From the NCBI RefSeq assembly GCF_005081945.1, contig NZ_CP034879.1:501363-565362 (forward strand): a stretch of DNA of 64,000 nt, read 5' to 3'. Source of the DNA: Buchnera aphidicola (Brachycaudus cardui) (lineage in GTDB: Bacteria > Pseudomonadota > Gammaproteobacteria > Enterobacterales > Enterobacteriaceae). A model generated the notes under the pieces. That model saw nothing but the letters and a program-made list of their open reading frames with translations. It was not told the DNA's origin and did no database searches. Shown here piece after piece: positions 10,536 to 20,892 of this stretch (position 1 is its first letter; every line of letters begins with the position of its first letter). The position numbers and the translations under genes are program-made.

Positions 10536-10967
10536 ATGAAACCATCTTGTCGACGAAAAGCTCGTGCATGTGCTTTACAAATGCTATATTCTTGGGAAAT
10601 ATCTCATAATAATATCAAAGAAAGTGCAATTCAATTCTTAAAAGAAAGAAATAAAAAAAATATTGATATCATATATTTTTATGAATTAATTATAGGAATT
10701 ACATGTGATTGTAAAAATATCGATAACTTAATGAAACCTTACTTATTTAGATCATTAAAAGAGTTAGGTCAAATTGAAAAAGCTATTCTTCGAATTTCAT
10801 TCTATGAATTATATAAGCGAAGTGATATACCTTATAAAGTATCTATTAATGAGGGTATTGAACTAGCTAAATTATTTGGTTCTGAAGATAGTCATAAATT
10901 TATAAACGGTGTTTTAGATAAAGCTGCATTTAAAATAAAATACAATAAAAAAAATACTATTACTTAA
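10536..10967 (+). CDS. nusB: Transcription antitermination protein NusB
   Basis: NusB binds boxA RNA together with ribosomal protein S10 (NusE) to keep RNA polymerase from terminating in rRNA operons. The 143 residues compare with 139 in E. coli. Conserved blocks are [18 protein letters not shown] near the N-terminus, [15 protein letters not shown] near 78, and [29 protein letters not shown] near 99-130. It begins 19 bases after ribD part 2, as in the E. coli rib-nusB cluster. Its target boxA is preserved upstream of 23S in this same window, and its partner S10 is also here, so the antitermination module looks complete at the sites visible. Confidence 0.95.
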   Translation: MKPSCRRKARACALQMLYSWEISHNNIKESAIQFLKERNKKNIDIIYFYELIIGITCDCKNIDNLMKPYLFRSLKELGQIEKAILRISFYELYKRSDIPYKVSINEGIELAKLFGSEDSHKFINGVLDKAAFKIKYNKKNTIT

Positions 10968-11005
10968 TAAGTATTACAAAAATATCTGTCAAATAATATG
11001 TTTCA

Positions 11006-12832
11006 TTATTTCTGCAACCAATACAATATTGTCTTATAAATACCTTCTTTATCTAATTGATAATCATGTCTAATTTCTTTTTGACTTCCTTGTGGAATAA
11101 ATATATCTGGTAATCCAATGTTTAAAACCGGTAAAATAATTTTTTTCATCATAATCAATTCATTAACAGCACTTCCTGCTCCACCAGAAATAACACCTTC
11201 TTCAAGTGTGACAAAAAACTGATGATTAGAACATAATTTTAAAATCATACATTGATCTAAAGGCTTGACAAAACGCATATCAACCAATGTTGCATTTAAA
11301 TTATTTGCAGCAAAAAAAGCATTTTTTAATAAAGTTCCAAAATTTAAAATAGCTATTTTTTTGCCTATTCTTTTTATACGTGACTTTCCTAAGGGAATTT
11401 CATGCATTGGTGTTAATAATGTACCTATACCGTTGTCTTTAGGATATCTTACTGCACTGGGACCCTTGTTATACATATAACCAGTATAAAGCATTTGTCG
11501 ACATTCATTTTCATCACTAGGCGTCATAATAATAATACCAGGAATACATCTTAAATAAGCTAAATCAAATATTCCTTGATGAGTTTTTCCATCATAACCA
11601 ACAATTCCTGCTCTATCAATTGCAAATAAAACAGATAATTTTTGAAGTGCAATATCATGTATAAGTTGATCATATGCTCGTTGAAGAAATGTGGAATAAA
11701 TCGATACAACTGGTTTATAACCGCTAATTGCAAGACCAGCAGCAAAAGTAACAGCGTGTTGTTCAGCAATGGCAACATCAAAATATTGATTAGGAAAAAG
11801 ACGAGAAAATTTTACCATACCAGAACCTTCACACATCGCTGGAGTAATAGCGATTAATTTTTTATCACATTTAGCAATCTCACACAACCAAGAACCAAAA
11901 ACATCAGAATAACTAATACATTTCGAAGATAATGTATGAGATGCAGATATAGAATGCCATTTTATAGGATCTAATTCTGCTGGAAGATAGCCTTTTCCTT
12001 TTTTTGTAATAAGATGCAATAAATAAGTACCTTTTTTATTTTTTATTTTTTTTAATACATTAATAATAGAAAAAATATTATGCCCATCAAAAGGACCTAA
12101 ATATATAAAACCTAGGTTAGCAAATATTGAATTAAAAGAAAATAAACTATTTTTAATGTTGCTCTGCTTATAAAAAGTTTTTTTTTGAGAGAAGATATTT
12201 TTTTTGATGTATTTTTTATCATATTGAATCTCTCTTAAAAATTTTAGATGATTATTTAGTCCTCCTATATTTTTTGAAATGGACATTTGATTATCATTTA
12301 GTATCACTAATAAATTAGATTTTATTTCTCCAGCATGATTCATTGCTTCAAAAGACATGCCTGCAGTCATTGCACCATCACCAATAATGCAAATAGTATT
12401 TCTATTTTTACCTTCTTTTTCAGCTCCAATAGACATTCCTAAACCTGCACTAATTGAAGTTGAAGAATGACCTACACTTAATACATCATATTCACTTTCT
12501 TCTCTACAGGGAAAAGGATTTAATCCATTTTTTCTTCTGATATTTTTTATATCTTTACTTCGTCCAGTTAATATTTTATGAGGATATGCTTGATGTCCTA
12601 TATCCCATACTAAATTATCAAATGGTGTATTATAGACATAGTGCAAAGCGACAGTTATTTCTACAACACCTAATCCAGAAGCAAAATGTCCTTTAGAAAT
12701 ATTTACAGTATCTAATAAATATTTACGTAATTCAATACATAATTGAGGTAACTGATCAATAGATAAAAGTCGTAATTTTTCTACTGAATCAGCTAAAGAT
12801 AACATTGGATATTTTTTCAAATTTAAATTCAT
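11006..12832 (-). CDS. dxs: 1-deoxy-D-xylulose-5-phosphate synthase
   Basis: Dxs joins pyruvate and glyceraldehyde-3-phosphate, the first step of the MEP isoprenoid pathway and also a source for thiamine and pyridoxal precursors. From the ATG chosen here it has 608 residues; E. coli has 620. This start aligns its first residues (MNLNLKKYP) with E. coli, whereas a TTG 27 bases further upstream lies inside ispA. Thiamine-pyrophosphate motifs are visible: [12 protein letters not shown] near 120, GDGAMTAGM and NDNQMSIS near 150-180, and the transketolase block [15 protein letters not shown] near 360. It follows ispA with a 19-base gap, as in the E. coli ispA-dxs pair. Confidence 0.95.
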   Translation of the reverse strand: MNLNLKKYPMLSLADSVEKLRLLSIDQLPQLCIELRKYLLDTVNISKGHFASGLGVVEITVALHYVYNTPFDNLVWDIGHQAYPHKILTGRSKDIKNIRRKNGLNPFPCREESEYDVLSVGHSSTSISAGLGMSIGAEKEGKNRNTICIIGDGAMTAGMSFEAMNHAGEIKSNLLVILNDNQMSISKNIGGLNNHLKFLREIQYDKKYIKKNIFSQKKTFYKQSNIKNSLFSFNSIFANLGFIYLGPFDGHNIFSIINVLKKIKNKKGTYLLHLITKKGKGYLPAELDPIKWHSISASHTLSSKCISYSDVFGSWLCEIAKCDKKLIAITPAMCEGSGMVKFSRLFPNQYFDVAIAEQHAVTFAAGLAISGYKPVVSIYSTFLQRAYDQLIHDIALQKLSVLFAIDRAGIVGYDGKTHQGIFDLAYLRCIPGIIIMTPSDENECRQMLYTGYMYNKGPSAVRYPKDNGIGTLLTPMHEIPLGKSRIKRIGKKIAILNFGTLLKNAFFAANNLNATLVDMRFVKPLDQCMILKLCSNHQFFVTLEEGVISGGAGSAVNELIMMKKIILPVLNIGLPDIFIPQGSQKEIRHDYQLDKEGIYKTILYWLQK

Positions 12833-12851
12833 CAGGTACTCATTATTAAAT

Positions 12852-13736
12852 TTACTCAATACGTTTAATTATAAATTGTGTTAATTGTTCCAATTTACTA
12901 ATATTAAAATCTTTTTTTAAAATATTTAATGCAAGAAATGCTTTTTTATATAATTCTTTGATTTTTTTTTTTGACTTATTTAAACTTGCAATAGATGGAT
13001 AAGTTTTTTTTTTCAATATTCTATGATTATTAATTTTAAGATTGTCATCGTGAAAATCTAATATATCATCTTGAATTTGAAATGCTAATCCAATAGAATT
13101 TGAAAAACAATCTAATATTGATAATACAGATTTAGAAGTATTATTTGAAGATAAATATGCTAAACGGATAGAAGAACGTATTAAAAATGTAGTTTTATAT
13201 AAATTAATAGATTCTAATTCAGATAAACTAACTTCTTTTTTTTCTGATTCTAAATCTAACATTTGCCCCATACACATACCAGAAGCACCAATAGCACTAG
13301 ATAATTCAGAAATCATTTTAATACGTTTGGTATCACATACACCTGGCATAAAGTTTTTTGATAAAACATTAAATGCAAAACTTTGTAATGCATCACCAGC
13401 AAGTAAAGATATATTTTCATTATATTTTATATGACAAGAAATTTTACCTCTTCTAAAATCATCATTATCCATACATGGTAAATCATCATGAATCAAAGAA
13501 TAAGCATGAATACACTCAATAGCTATAGAAATTACATCGAGTGTTATCATATTTACTTTAAATATATCTCCAGTTGTATATACTAAACATGCACGTAATC
13601 TTTTACCACCTGAAAAAATACTATATCTCATAGCTTTCAAAAGATTAGATTCTTGAAAAGGCAATGTATTTAATGTATCAGATAATTTTTTATTTATACG
13701 ATTTTTATAAATATAATATTGATTAAAAAAATCCAT
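12852..13736 (-). CDS. ispA: Farnesyl diphosphate synthase
   Basis: IspA condenses dimethylallyl and isopentenyl diphosphate into geranyl and then farnesyl diphosphate, the precursor for ubiquinone side chains, undecaprenyl carriers and heme O. The 294 residues match the family (E. coli 299). The first aspartate-rich motif [10 protein letters not shown] is near 88-97, the second is DDILD within [12 protein letters not shown] near 222, and GGKRLR near 43 binds diphosphate. It sits directly before dxs, so precursor supply and elongation are co-expressed. Its product feeds CyoE encoded about 2 kb away. Confidence 0.96.
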   Translation of the reverse strand: MDFFNQYYIYKNRINKKLSDTLNTLPFQESNLLKAMRYSIFSGGKRLRACLVYTTGDIFKVNMITLDVISIAIECIHAYSLIHDDLPCMDNDDFRRGKISCHIKYNENISLLAGDALQSFAFNVLSKNFMPGVCDTKRIKMISELSSAIGASGMCMGQMLDLESEKKEVSLSELESINLYKTTFLIRSSIRLAYLSSNNTSKSVLSILDCFSNSIGLAFQIQDDILDFHDDNLKINNHRILKKKTYPSIASLNKSKKKIKELYKKAFLALNILKKDFNISKLEQLTQFIIKRIE

Positions 13737-13820
13737 TTTTGCATACCTATAAAAAATAACGATTTTATAAAATATTTAATATAATAAAATTATATTAAAT
13801 TTGTTATTAAAAATGAAATT

Positions 13821-15014
13821 TTATTTTTTTAAAGAAAAAATATTTTTTTTACAAAAAATACTAAACATTAACCATATAGCAATCATAAAAATTTCAAATA
13901 AAAAAATCTCTATTACACTTAAAAAACTACATAACCAGCCACTAAAAATACCACCAAATGATATACCTAAAAACTGACTAGTAGAATAAATACTCATTAT
14001 GCTACCTTTATAATTATATAGTTTTTGTTTGTTTAAATGAGAGGGTAAAAAAACTTCAAGAAAATTAAAACCTATAAAAAATATTTGTAAAGCAATTATC
14101 ATTAATAATAAATTATTTTTTGATTCTATAAAAACAAGACCTGAAAAAAAAAGAAATATAATACATATTTCAATAATATGTTCTAAAACATATTTTAATT
14201 TACAATAAGCAATAAAGAAAAATAAAGATAAAAAAGAAATCAATATAGTAATTAAATATAATTTCCAATGATTGTTTAAACAAAAACCAGATAATTCTAA
14301 TTTATTTGGTATCACCATAAAATTCATCATTAATAAAAAATGCAAAAAAAATATACCAATATAAGATCTAATAAAAACTTTATTGAAAATAAATTTTAAT
14401 ACTTTATAATCTAACGTACTTCTATTTTTTTTGACTATAAAATTTTCTGAACAGGGTAAAGAAAAAAAAACAATTATAATACACAAAAGAGAAAAAATGG
14501 CAGATACCCAAAAAAGAGAAAAAAATCCAAAATATTGTACAATTAAAGGGCCAGTAATTACAGCTATTAAAAAAGAAAAAGCAAAACTCATACCTATAAA
14601 AGCAATAGATTTAACACGATTTTCTTCTCGAATTAAATCCGATAAAAAAGCCATACAAACACCAGAAATAGCTCCTGCACCTTGTAAAAATCTACCAATA
14701 ATTAATCCCCAAATAGAATGAATATTAGCAGAAATAATATTACCTATAAAAAATATTAAAAGACCTAGTATAATAATTTTTTTTCGACTAAATGTATCAG
14801 ATAAAATGCCAAATGGAATTTGAAATATTACTTGAGAAACACCATATATTCCTATTGCTAAACCAATTAAAAAGTTATTTCCACCTTCTAAAAACATACC
14901 ATACTTACTTAATACAGGAAGTATCATAAACATACCTAGCATACGTAATAAAAAAATTGTACAAAAACTCAATGTTACTTGTAATTCTAAAAAGTTCATT
15001 TTATAATTTTCCAT
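13821..15014 (-). CDS. yajR: MFS transporter YajR, short form
   Basis: This is a major facilitator superfamily transporter of unknown substrate. The ATG chosen gives MENYKM, matching the E. coli MNDYKM start; a TTG two codons upstream was rejected. The 397 residues form a series of hydrophobic helices. The MFS motif A, GILSDTFSRKK, lies in the loop after helix 2, near residues 68-78. YajR signatures RMLGMFMILPVLSKYG near 24 and YSTSQFLGISFGG near 346 are kept. E. coli YajR has about 454 residues because of a cytoplasmic ferredoxin-like C-terminal domain; here the protein stops right after the last helix, so that domain is missing. It diverges from tusE with only 56 bases between the two starts. 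Confidence 0.9.
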   Translation of the reverse strand: MENYKMNFLELQVTLSFCTIFLLRMLGMFMILPVLSKYGMFLEGGNNFLIGLAIGIYGVSQVIFQIPFGILSDTFSRKKIIILGLLIFFIGNIISANIHSIWGLIIGRFLQGAGAISGVCMAFLSDLIREENRVKSIAFIGMSFAFSFLIAVITGPLIVQYFGFFSLFWVSAIFSLLCIIIVFFSLPCSENFIVKKNRSTLDYKVLKFIFNKVFIRSYIGIFFLHFLLMMNFMVIPNKLELSGFCLNNHWKLYLITILISFLSLFFFIAYCKLKYVLEHIIEICIIFLFFSGLVFIESKNNLLLMIIALQIFFIGFNFLEVFLPSHLNKQKLYNYKGSIMSIYSTSQFLGISFGGIFSGWLCSFLSVIEIFLFEIFMIAIWLMFSIFCKKNIFSLKK

Positions 15015-15070
15015 ATTCAATATTTTATTAAATTTTCATATTTAATTTCAAAACATATTTTTCAAAAACA

Positions 15071-15415
15071 ATGAATACTAAAAATAAATTTTTATATAAA
15101 TACAATGAAATTGAAAAAGATAAAGAAGGATATTTAAAAAAAAATAAAGATTGGAACATCTCATTAGCACAAGAAATTGCAAAAAAAGAAAATATTAATT
15201 TAAATTCTGATCACTGGAAAGTAATATTTTTTGTAAGAAAATTCTATTTTCAATTTAACATAACACCATCTATGAGAATGATAATTCAAAGTATTAAAGA
15301 AGAAATAGGAGAATCAAAAAGTAACAGTATTTATTTATTTAAGCTTTTTCCTAAAGGTCCTGCTCAACAAGCTAGTAAAATTGCAGGAATACCAAAACCT
15401 GTAAGATGTTTATAA
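15071..15415 (+). CDS. tusE: Sulfurtransferase TusE
   Basis: TusE (YccK, DsrC family) takes sulfur from TusBCD and passes it to MnmA for 2-thiolation of wobble uridine in tRNA. The 114 residues compare with 109 in E. coli. The family core is clear: EGYLKKNKDWN, DHWKVIFFVRKFYFQFN near 47-63, and the C-terminal LFPKGPAQQASKIAGIPKP ending RCL, with the active cysteine second from the end. It is a single gene between yajR and the end of cyoE, facing cyoE convergently across 22 bases. It is normally elsewhere in E. coli (22 min), so this is a rearrangement junction. Confidence 0.95.
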   Translation: MNTKNKFLYKYNEIEKDKEGYLKKNKDWNISLAQEIAKKENINLNSDHWKVIFFVRKFYFQFNITPSMRMIIQSIKEEIGESKSNSIYLFKLFPKGPAQQASKIAGIPKPVRCL

Positions 15416-15437
15416 ATATGAAAAATTATAAAAAATT

Positions 15438-16295
15438 TTAAAATAAATAATCTATTGATAACAAAAAATTAAATAAAACAACAACGACAATAGAAAAATA
15501 AAATAATTTACTTGCATTCTTTTTATTGTCATCTTTTTTTATATTTAAATAAGCTAACACTAGCCAATAAAAATTAATTATAGAAGATAACATTAAAAAA
15601 TAATAACTTAAATAATTTAAAAATGTTAATAATGAACTAAAAAAAATAAATATTATTATATAATAAAAAATATGTTTTTTTGTTTTTAAAATACCTTTAA
15701 TAACAGGAAATACAGGAATTTTAGCTTTATTGTAATCTTGAATTCTTAATATAGCAATAGCATAAAAATGAGACATTTGCCAAAATATAAAAATAATAAA
15801 TAATAAAATAGAACATATATCTATAGTATTAGTAACTGCCGTATAACCAATTATAGATGGAGTAGAGCCTGAAAAACTTCCAATAAATGTTGAATAAATA
15901 GTTCTACGCTTACATAATAATGTATATATATAGACATAAATAAAAAAACCAAAAATTGATAACATCATTGTAAGATAATTTACTAATATTCCTAATATAG
16001 ATATACCAAAAACTCCTATAAAAATAGCAAAAATATATACTGATGCAGGAGATAGCAATTTTTTTGATAAAACTCTTTCACTGGTACGCTTCATTTTTTT
16101 ATCTATGTCACAATCAATTAAATTGTTAAAAACACAAGCAGAAGCAATAACCAAAGATGTACCAAAAATAGTATATAAAAACAAAAAAAGATTAAATGTA
16201 ATATTGCTTGATGCAAATAAAAAACTACCTGAAATTAAAATAACATTACCAATAATAATACCCGGCTTAATGATTTCTAAATAACATTTAAACAT
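15438..16295 (-). CDS. cyoE: Protoheme IX farnesyltransferase (heme O synthase)
   Basis: CyoE attaches the farnesyl group to heme B to make heme O for the bo3 oxidase. The 285-residue integral membrane protein (E. coli 296) shows the UbiA-type motif [18 protein letters not shown] near 57-74 with its aspartates and, in the second half, [15 protein letters not shown]. About eight hydrophobic helices are visible. It is the last gene of the cyoABCDE operon, 17 bases after cyoD. Its farnesyl donor comes from IspA. Confidence 0.95.
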   Translation of the reverse strand: MFKCYLEIIKPGIIIGNVILISGSFLFASSNITFNLFLFLYTIFGTSLVIASACVFNNLIDCDIDKKMKRTSERVLSKKLLSPASVYIFAIFIGVFGISILGILVNYLTMMLSIFGFFIYVYIYTLLCKRRTIYSTFIGSFSGSTPSIIGYTAVTNTIDICSILLFIIFIFWQMSHFYAIAILRIQDYNKAKIPVFPVIKGILKTKKHIFYYIIIFIFFSSLLTFLNYLSYYFLMLSSIINFYWLVLAYLNIKKDDNKKNASKLFYFSIVVVVLFNFLLSIDYLF

Positions 16296-16312
16296 AAATA
16301 AAATATCTTAAA

Positions 16313-16639
16313 TTAAGATAGCAACATGTGATGATTTAAATTAAACATAATCCATATAGAACCGAAAATAATAATAAAAATTATTATTAATGCAAATAAT
16401 AGCGTTATGATATTCCATTTTCCTTCTATAGTATTAATATTTAAATGCAAAAAAAATAAAAAATGAATAATAATTTGACTAATAGCACATATTAAAATAA
16501 TTATACAATTTGTCTGGCTAGAAAATATTTTTTGTATAACTAATAAAAATGGTAATATAGTTAATACTATAGAAAATAAAAAACCTAATAAATAAGATTT
16601 AATTTCTTTATCAAAATTTAATATAAAAACATTTTGCAT
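16313..16639 (-). CDS. cyoD: Cytochrome bo3 ubiquinol oxidase subunit IV
   Basis: CyoD is the small subunit that stabilises assembly of the bo3 oxidase. The start chosen overlaps the cyoC stop as TGATG and gives 108 residues, matching E. coli (109); the frame extends upstream inside cyoC but is not homologous there. Three hydrophobic helices are visible. Family blocks HFLFFLHLN near 63 and [13 protein letters not shown] near the C-terminus are conserved. The one-base stop/start overlap implies translational coupling to cyoC. Confidence 0.94.
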   Translation of the reverse strand: MQNVFILNFDKEIKSYLLGFLFSIVLTILPFLLVIQKIFSSQTNCIIILICAISQIIIHFLFFLHLNINTIEGKWNIITLLFALIIIFIIIFGSIWIMFNLNHHMLLS

Positions 16640-17256
16640 CAAAGCACTCCATTTAAATAAACAAAAGTAAATACACAAATCCATATAATATCTAAAAAAT
16701 GCCAAAACATACTAAAACATAATATTCGAGTACAAACAGAATCAGTTAAACCTAATTTTGTAATTTGATAAATAATCGATAATGTTAAAATTAAGCCGAA
16801 AAAAATATGAATTCCATGAGTACCTACAAGAGTAAAGAAAATAGAAAAAAATGCATGTTGATTAGGACTAAAATCATGTTCTATCAATTCATAAAACTCA
16901 TTTATTTCCATGAATAAAAAAGCAAAACCCAAAAGAAAGGTTATTATTAAATATGAATAAATCATCTTAATATCTTTTTTATTCATTCCTATAACAATAA
17001 ATCCACAAGATAAAGAACTTAATAATAAAAAAAAAGTTTCTAATAAAACAGAAGATAGATGAAAAATTTTATGACTAATTAAATTAATTGACATATTTGA
17101 AGAAATAACAGCATAAACAGCAAATAATACTGCAAATATAATACAATCACTCATTAAATATATCCATAAACCAAATAATTTGTTATTTCTTAACTTTTGT
17201 TTTTCTATAGTAAAATTAATGTCTGATAATATATTATTTTTTTTTTGATCTATCAT
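16639..17256 (-). CDS. cyoC: Cytochrome bo3 ubiquinol oxidase subunit III
   Basis: CyoC is the subunit III of the heme-copper quinol oxidase in the inner membrane. At 205 residues it equals E. coli (204). Five hydrophobic helices are visible. Signatures are [21 protein letters not shown] near 30-50, [13 protein letters not shown] near 142-154, and the C-terminal [18 protein letters not shown]. Its ATG overlaps the cyoB stop (ATGA) and its stop overlaps cyoD, so the three genes are translationally chained. Confidence 0.96.
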   Translation of the reverse strand: MIDQKKNNILSDINFTIEKQKLRNNKLFGLWIYLMSDCIIFAVLFAVYAVISSNMSINLISHKIFHLSSVLLETFFLLLSSLSCGFIVIGMNKKDIKMIYSYLIITFLLGFAFLFMEINEFYELIEHDFSPNQHAFFSIFFTLVGTHGIHIFFGLILTLSIIYQITKLGLTDSVCTRILCFSMFWHFLDIIWICVFTFVYLNGVL

Positions 17257-19250
17257 TTTAAACCTGCTTTTTTAATATTTTTCCAATACTGATACTCAAT
17301 GTTTTTTATATCTTCTGCTGACATAGTATATTCATGATCTTCATCAATACTTTTCATAACTAAGATAATTATAATTGAAAAAAAAGATACAAAACATAGC
17401 CAAGTAATATGCCATACTGCTGAGAAACCGAAAAATAATGCAAAAATACTAATTAAAAAACCTGATCCTGTATTTTTAGGAATATGAATATCATAATAAT
17501 CCAGATTATCAATTATTTTTTCTATTTGATAAACATCTTTATTTTCTTTACTTTGCCAAAAATGGTCTCTATCTTTAACTGTAGGAATAATAGCAAAATT
17601 ATATATTGGAGGAGGCGAAGAAACAGACCATTCTAAAGTTCTACCATTCCAAGGATCTCCAGTTAAATCTAAATTATATTGACGATCTCTTATTGAAATA
17701 AATAATTGTATTACTTGACATATTATACCAATTCCAATTAAACAAGCTCCAATAGCTGCAATACACAATAAAAAATGAAATTCAGAATCAATATTTTGAC
17801 TTAACCGACGAGTCATACCCATGAGGCCTAAAAAATATAAAGGTAAAAAAGCAATTAAAAAACCTATAATCCAAAACCAAAAAGAACGCTTTCCCCATTT
17901 TTCATTTAATTTAAACCCAAATAATTTAGGAAACCAATAATTAATACCAGCAAAACATCCAAAAACTACTCCACCAATAATAACATTATGAAAATGCGCA
18001 ACTAAAAATAAACTATTGTGTAAAATAAAATCAGCAGGAGGAACTGATAGTAATACACCTGTCATTCCACCGATAGAAAAAGTTACTAAAAAACCTAAGG
18101 TCCATAACAAAGAAGAATGCATATGAACACGACCTTGATACATCGTAAATAACCAATTAAAAATTTTTACTCCGGTAGGAATAGCTATAATCATAGTAGT
18201 AATACCAAAAAAAGCGTTAATATTTGCTCCTGCACCCATAGTAAAAAAATGATGAAGCCATACAATAAAAGATAAAATTGTAATTGACAATGTTGCCCAT
18301 ACTAAAGATACATATCCAAATAAACGTTTTTGAGAAAAAGTTGCTACTATTTCTGAAAATACTCCAAAAACTGGAAGAACTAAAATATATACTTCTGGAT
18401 GGCCCCAAATCCATATTAAATTAATATACATCATTGCATTTCCACCTAAATCGTTAGTAAAAAAATGAAAATTAAAATAACGATCTAAAGTTAATAATAT
18501 GAGCGTAACAGTTAAAACTGGAAATGAAATAACGATAAGAATATTAGTACATAAAGAAGTCCAGGTAAAAACTGGCATTTTAAACAAAGACATACCTGGT
18601 GCTCTCATATTTAAAATTGTCACTAAAAAATTGATTCCTGTTAATGTTGTACCAATACCAGAAATTTGTAAACTCCAAATCCAATAATCTACTCCTACAC
18701 CTGAACTATATTCTATACCGGATAAAGGAGGATAAGCTAACCAACCTGTTTGTGCAAATTCTCCGATTCCTAAAGATAAAGTGAGTAATACAGCACTACT
18801 GACATTTAACCAAAAACTTAAATTATTTAAAAAAGGAAAAGCAACATCACGCGATCCAATTTGAAGTGGTACCACTAAGTTCATCAAACCAATCACTAAT
18901 GGCATGGCTACAAAAAAAATCATTATTACACCATGAGCTGTAAATATTTGATCATAATGATGAGGTGGTAAAAAACCTTTATAGCCAGATGATGCAATGA
19001 CTTGTTGTGTACGCATGAGCATCGCATCAACAAAACCACGAAATAGCATAATAAATGCAAGTATTCCATACATGATTGATATTTTTTTATGGTCTACTGT
19101 AGTAAACCATTCAGACCATAAATACTGCCATTTTTTATAATACGTAATACCTGATACAAGAGATAATGCAATAATAATAATACCAATATAAGTGACCATT
19201 ATAATTGGTTCATGATAAGGTATAACGTCAAATGTTAATTTACCAAACAT
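17253..19250 (-). CDS. cyoB: Cytochrome bo3 ubiquinol oxidase subunit I
   Basis: CyoB carries the low-spin heme b and the heme o3-CuB oxygen-reduction site and pumps protons. The ATG giving [15 protein letters not shown] aligns with E. coli; an upstream in-frame TTG gives no homology. It has 665 residues (E. coli 663). Metal ligands are all visible: the heme b His in [11 protein letters not shown], CuB His and the crosslinked Tyr in WGHPEVYIL, the His pair in WLHHFFTMG, and the two His in [11 protein letters not shown]. The C-terminal ITKAGLK-like end (NIKKAGLK) is kept. It starts four bases after cyoA stops. Confidence 0.98.
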   Translation of the reverse strand: MFGKLTFDVIPYHEPIIMVTYIGIIIIALSLVSGITYYKKWQYLWSEWFTTVDHKKISIMYGILAFIMLFRGFVDAMLMRTQQVIASSGYKGFLPPHHYDQIFTAHGVIMIFFVAMPLVIGLMNLVVPLQIGSRDVAFPFLNNLSFWLNVSSAVLLTLSLGIGEFAQTGWLAYPPLSGIEYSSGVGVDYWIWSLQISGIGTTLTGINFLVTILNMRAPGMSLFKMPVFTWTSLCTNILIVISFPVLTVTLILLTLDRYFNFHFFTNDLGGNAMMYINLIWIWGHPEVYILVLPVFGVFSEIVATFSQKRLFGYVSLVWATLSITILSFIVWLHHFFTMGAGANINAFFGITTMIIAIPTGVKIFNWLFTMYQGRVHMHSSLLWTLGFLVTFSIGGMTGVLLSVPPADFILHNSLFLVAHFHNVIIGGVVFGCFAGINYWFPKLFGFKLNEKWGKRSFWFWIIGFLIAFLPLYFLGLMGMTRRLSQNIDSEFHFLLCIAAIGACLIGIGIICQVIQLFISIRDRQYNLDLTGDPWNGRTLEWSVSSPPPIYNFAIIPTVKDRDHFWQSKENKDVYQIEKIIDNLDYYDIHIPKNTGSGFLISIFALFFGFSAVWHITWLCFVSFFSIIIILVMKSIDEDHEYTMSAEDIKNIEYQYWKNIKKAGLK

Positions 19251-19254
19251 TTTA

Positions 19255-20142
19255 TTATTTCTCCACCTTAGCACTTTGTATTAAATTTTTATTATTAGAA
19301 TATTGATGAAGGATTTTATTAAATAAATCTATTTTAACATTAGAAAAATATTCTACAGTATGATTTTCATTTGGCATAGATATTGTATTAAACATCTTCA
19401 TTGTATTTAATTTTCTAGAAGAGTTTTTTATTTTTCTTAACCAATTTAAAAACATATCATTGTTCATTACAGATTTTGCAGAAAACTTCATATTAGAAAA
19501 CCCTCGACCACTATAATTAGACGATATACCTTTATATTCTCCTGGACTACTAGCAATTAAATTTAATTTTGTTACCATGCCAGGCATAGCATATATTTGA
19601 CTTCCAAGAGCAGGAATAAAAAAAGAATTCATCACGGAATTAGAAGTAATGCGAAATAATACAGGTCTATCTACAGGAAACATAATTTCATTAATTGTAG
19701 CAACATGATAATCTGGATAAATAAACAACCATTTCCAATCTAAAGCCACAACATCTATTTTAATAGGTTTATAAAAAGATACTATAGATTTTCTTGGCTC
19801 TAATTTATGAGTATAATTCCAAGATAAAAATGCTAAAACAGAAATAATTAAAATTGGAATTGTCCATACTATTATTTCTATTGTTTTTGAATCACACCAA
19901 TTAGGTTTATATACCTGATTAATATTAGTTGAACGATATTTAAATGAAAAATAAATAGTCATAATAATTACAGGAATTATAATAAATAACATCATAATAA
20001 ATGATATCAGTATTAACGAGCATTCTTCTGTAGCAATAAATCCATGAGGTTTAAATAAAAAACTATCGCATCCGTTCAGTAAAAAAAACGTTAAGATTAA
20101 TGATAATATTTTAAAAAAATTGTTATAGTTTAAAAAACTCAT
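19255..20142 (-). CDS. cyoA: Cytochrome bo3 ubiquinol oxidase subunit II
   Basis: CyoA is the lipoprotein subunit II, with two helices and a periplasmic cupredoxin-like domain without CuA, as expected for a quinol oxidase. The ATG preceded by GAGG at six bases was chosen over a TTG 12 bases upstream. It has 295 residues (E. coli 315). The signal ends with the lipobox LLNGC. The [33 protein letters not shown] region (about 157-190) matches the family, including the F-x-I-P turn. It is the first gene of the operon. The 246 bases to the divergent bolA must hold promoters for both; the E. coli genes ampG and yajG that lie between them are gone. Confidence 0.96.
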   Translation of the reverse strand: MSFLNYNNFFKILSLILTFFLLNGCDSFLFKPHGFIATEECSLILISFIMMLFIIIPVIIMTIYFSFKYRSTNINQVYKPNWCDSKTIEIIVWTIPILIISVLAFLSWNYTHKLEPRKSIVSFYKPIKIDVVALDWKWLFIYPDYHVATINEIMFPVDRPVLFRITSNSVMNSFFIPALGSQIYAMPGMVTKLNLIASSPGEYKGISSNYSGRGFSNMKFSAKSVMNNDMFLNWLRKIKNSSRKLNTMKMFNTISMPNENHTVEYFSNVKIDLFNKILHQYSNNKNLIQSAKVEK

Positions 20143-20388
20143 TAAAAACCTCAATATAATATATTTTATTAAATATTATTGATTAAAATAATTGTAAATA
20201 CACATAAAATTATACTTTTTATTAAAGTTAAAGTTAATAATTTTTGAAAGAATTGAATTATTTTTGAAAAATTGATAAAATTTAACATAATAAAATTTTT
20301 CAAAACAACAATTGTTTATAATATTTATTCAAAAAACATTATAACATCTCTTTAAGTAATTTAATAAAATAGGACATAATGTTAATTA

Positions 20389-20691
20389 ATGATTCTAAAA
20401 AAAATAAAAAAACATTTAATCTCTAAAATAAATATAAATTTTATCAGTATTCAAGATGATAGTTTACTGCATAAAAAATTTAAAGAAGGCTTGACACATT
20501 TAAAAATTATTATCATTAGTCATGATTTTGTTAATAAAAGCTTTATAAGTAGACATCGTCTTATTTTTTCAATTTTATCAGAAATAGTAAAAGAAAAAAT
20601 ATATTCAATAACATTAGATACTTACACGCCTATTGAATGGAATTATAAAAAAAATAAAAAACTTAATACTTCTAATTGTTTAAAAAAATAA
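20389..20691 (+). CDS. bolA: BolA family protein
   Basis: BolA is a small protein that pairs with monothiol glutaredoxin to handle iron-sulfur clusters and, in E. coli, also affects morphology under stress. The 100 residues (E. coli 105) keep the BolA fold motifs: FKEGLTHLKIIIISHDFVNKSFISRHRLIF near 31-60 and ITLDTYTPIEW near 75-85. The start ATG lacks a well-spaced Shine-Dalgarno. A TATAAT at 20317-20322 could be its -10 element. It is followed by a hairpin terminator, so it is probably a single-gene unit upstream of tig. Confidence 0.92.
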   Translation: MILKKIKKHLISKININFISIQDDSLLHKKFKEGLTHLKIIIISHDFVNKSFISRHRLIFSILSEIVKEKIYSITLDTYTPIEWNYKKNKKLNTSNCLKK

Positions 20692-20724
20692 TATTTTATT
20701 AATTAAATTATAAAAATATCCATC

Positions 20725-20760
20725 AAAAAACTAACATTAATCGCTAAATATTAGTTTTTT
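20725..20760 (+). terminator. Hairpin terminator after bolA
   Basis: The ten bases AAAAAACTAA are perfectly repeated in inverted form as TTAGTTTTTT, separated by 16 bases. The right arm supplies the U-run. It lies 33 bases after the bolA stop. The stem is AT-rich, as in this genome generally. Confidence 0.65.
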
Positions 20761-20892
20761 ATTAAAATATATTTTTAAAGAAATTAGCAGTAACCAGTTT
20801 TTATAAACGCTCGAATAAAAACGTTAATAAAAATTTTTTAAAAATAGAATCTCTAAAATATTAATGATAAAAATAATTTTTGAGGTAATCAA

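Noticed and set aside
12833-12859. TTG at 12859 as the dxs start, overlapping ispA
   Set aside because: The ATG at 12832 aligns exactly with the E. coli N-terminus and needs no overlap.
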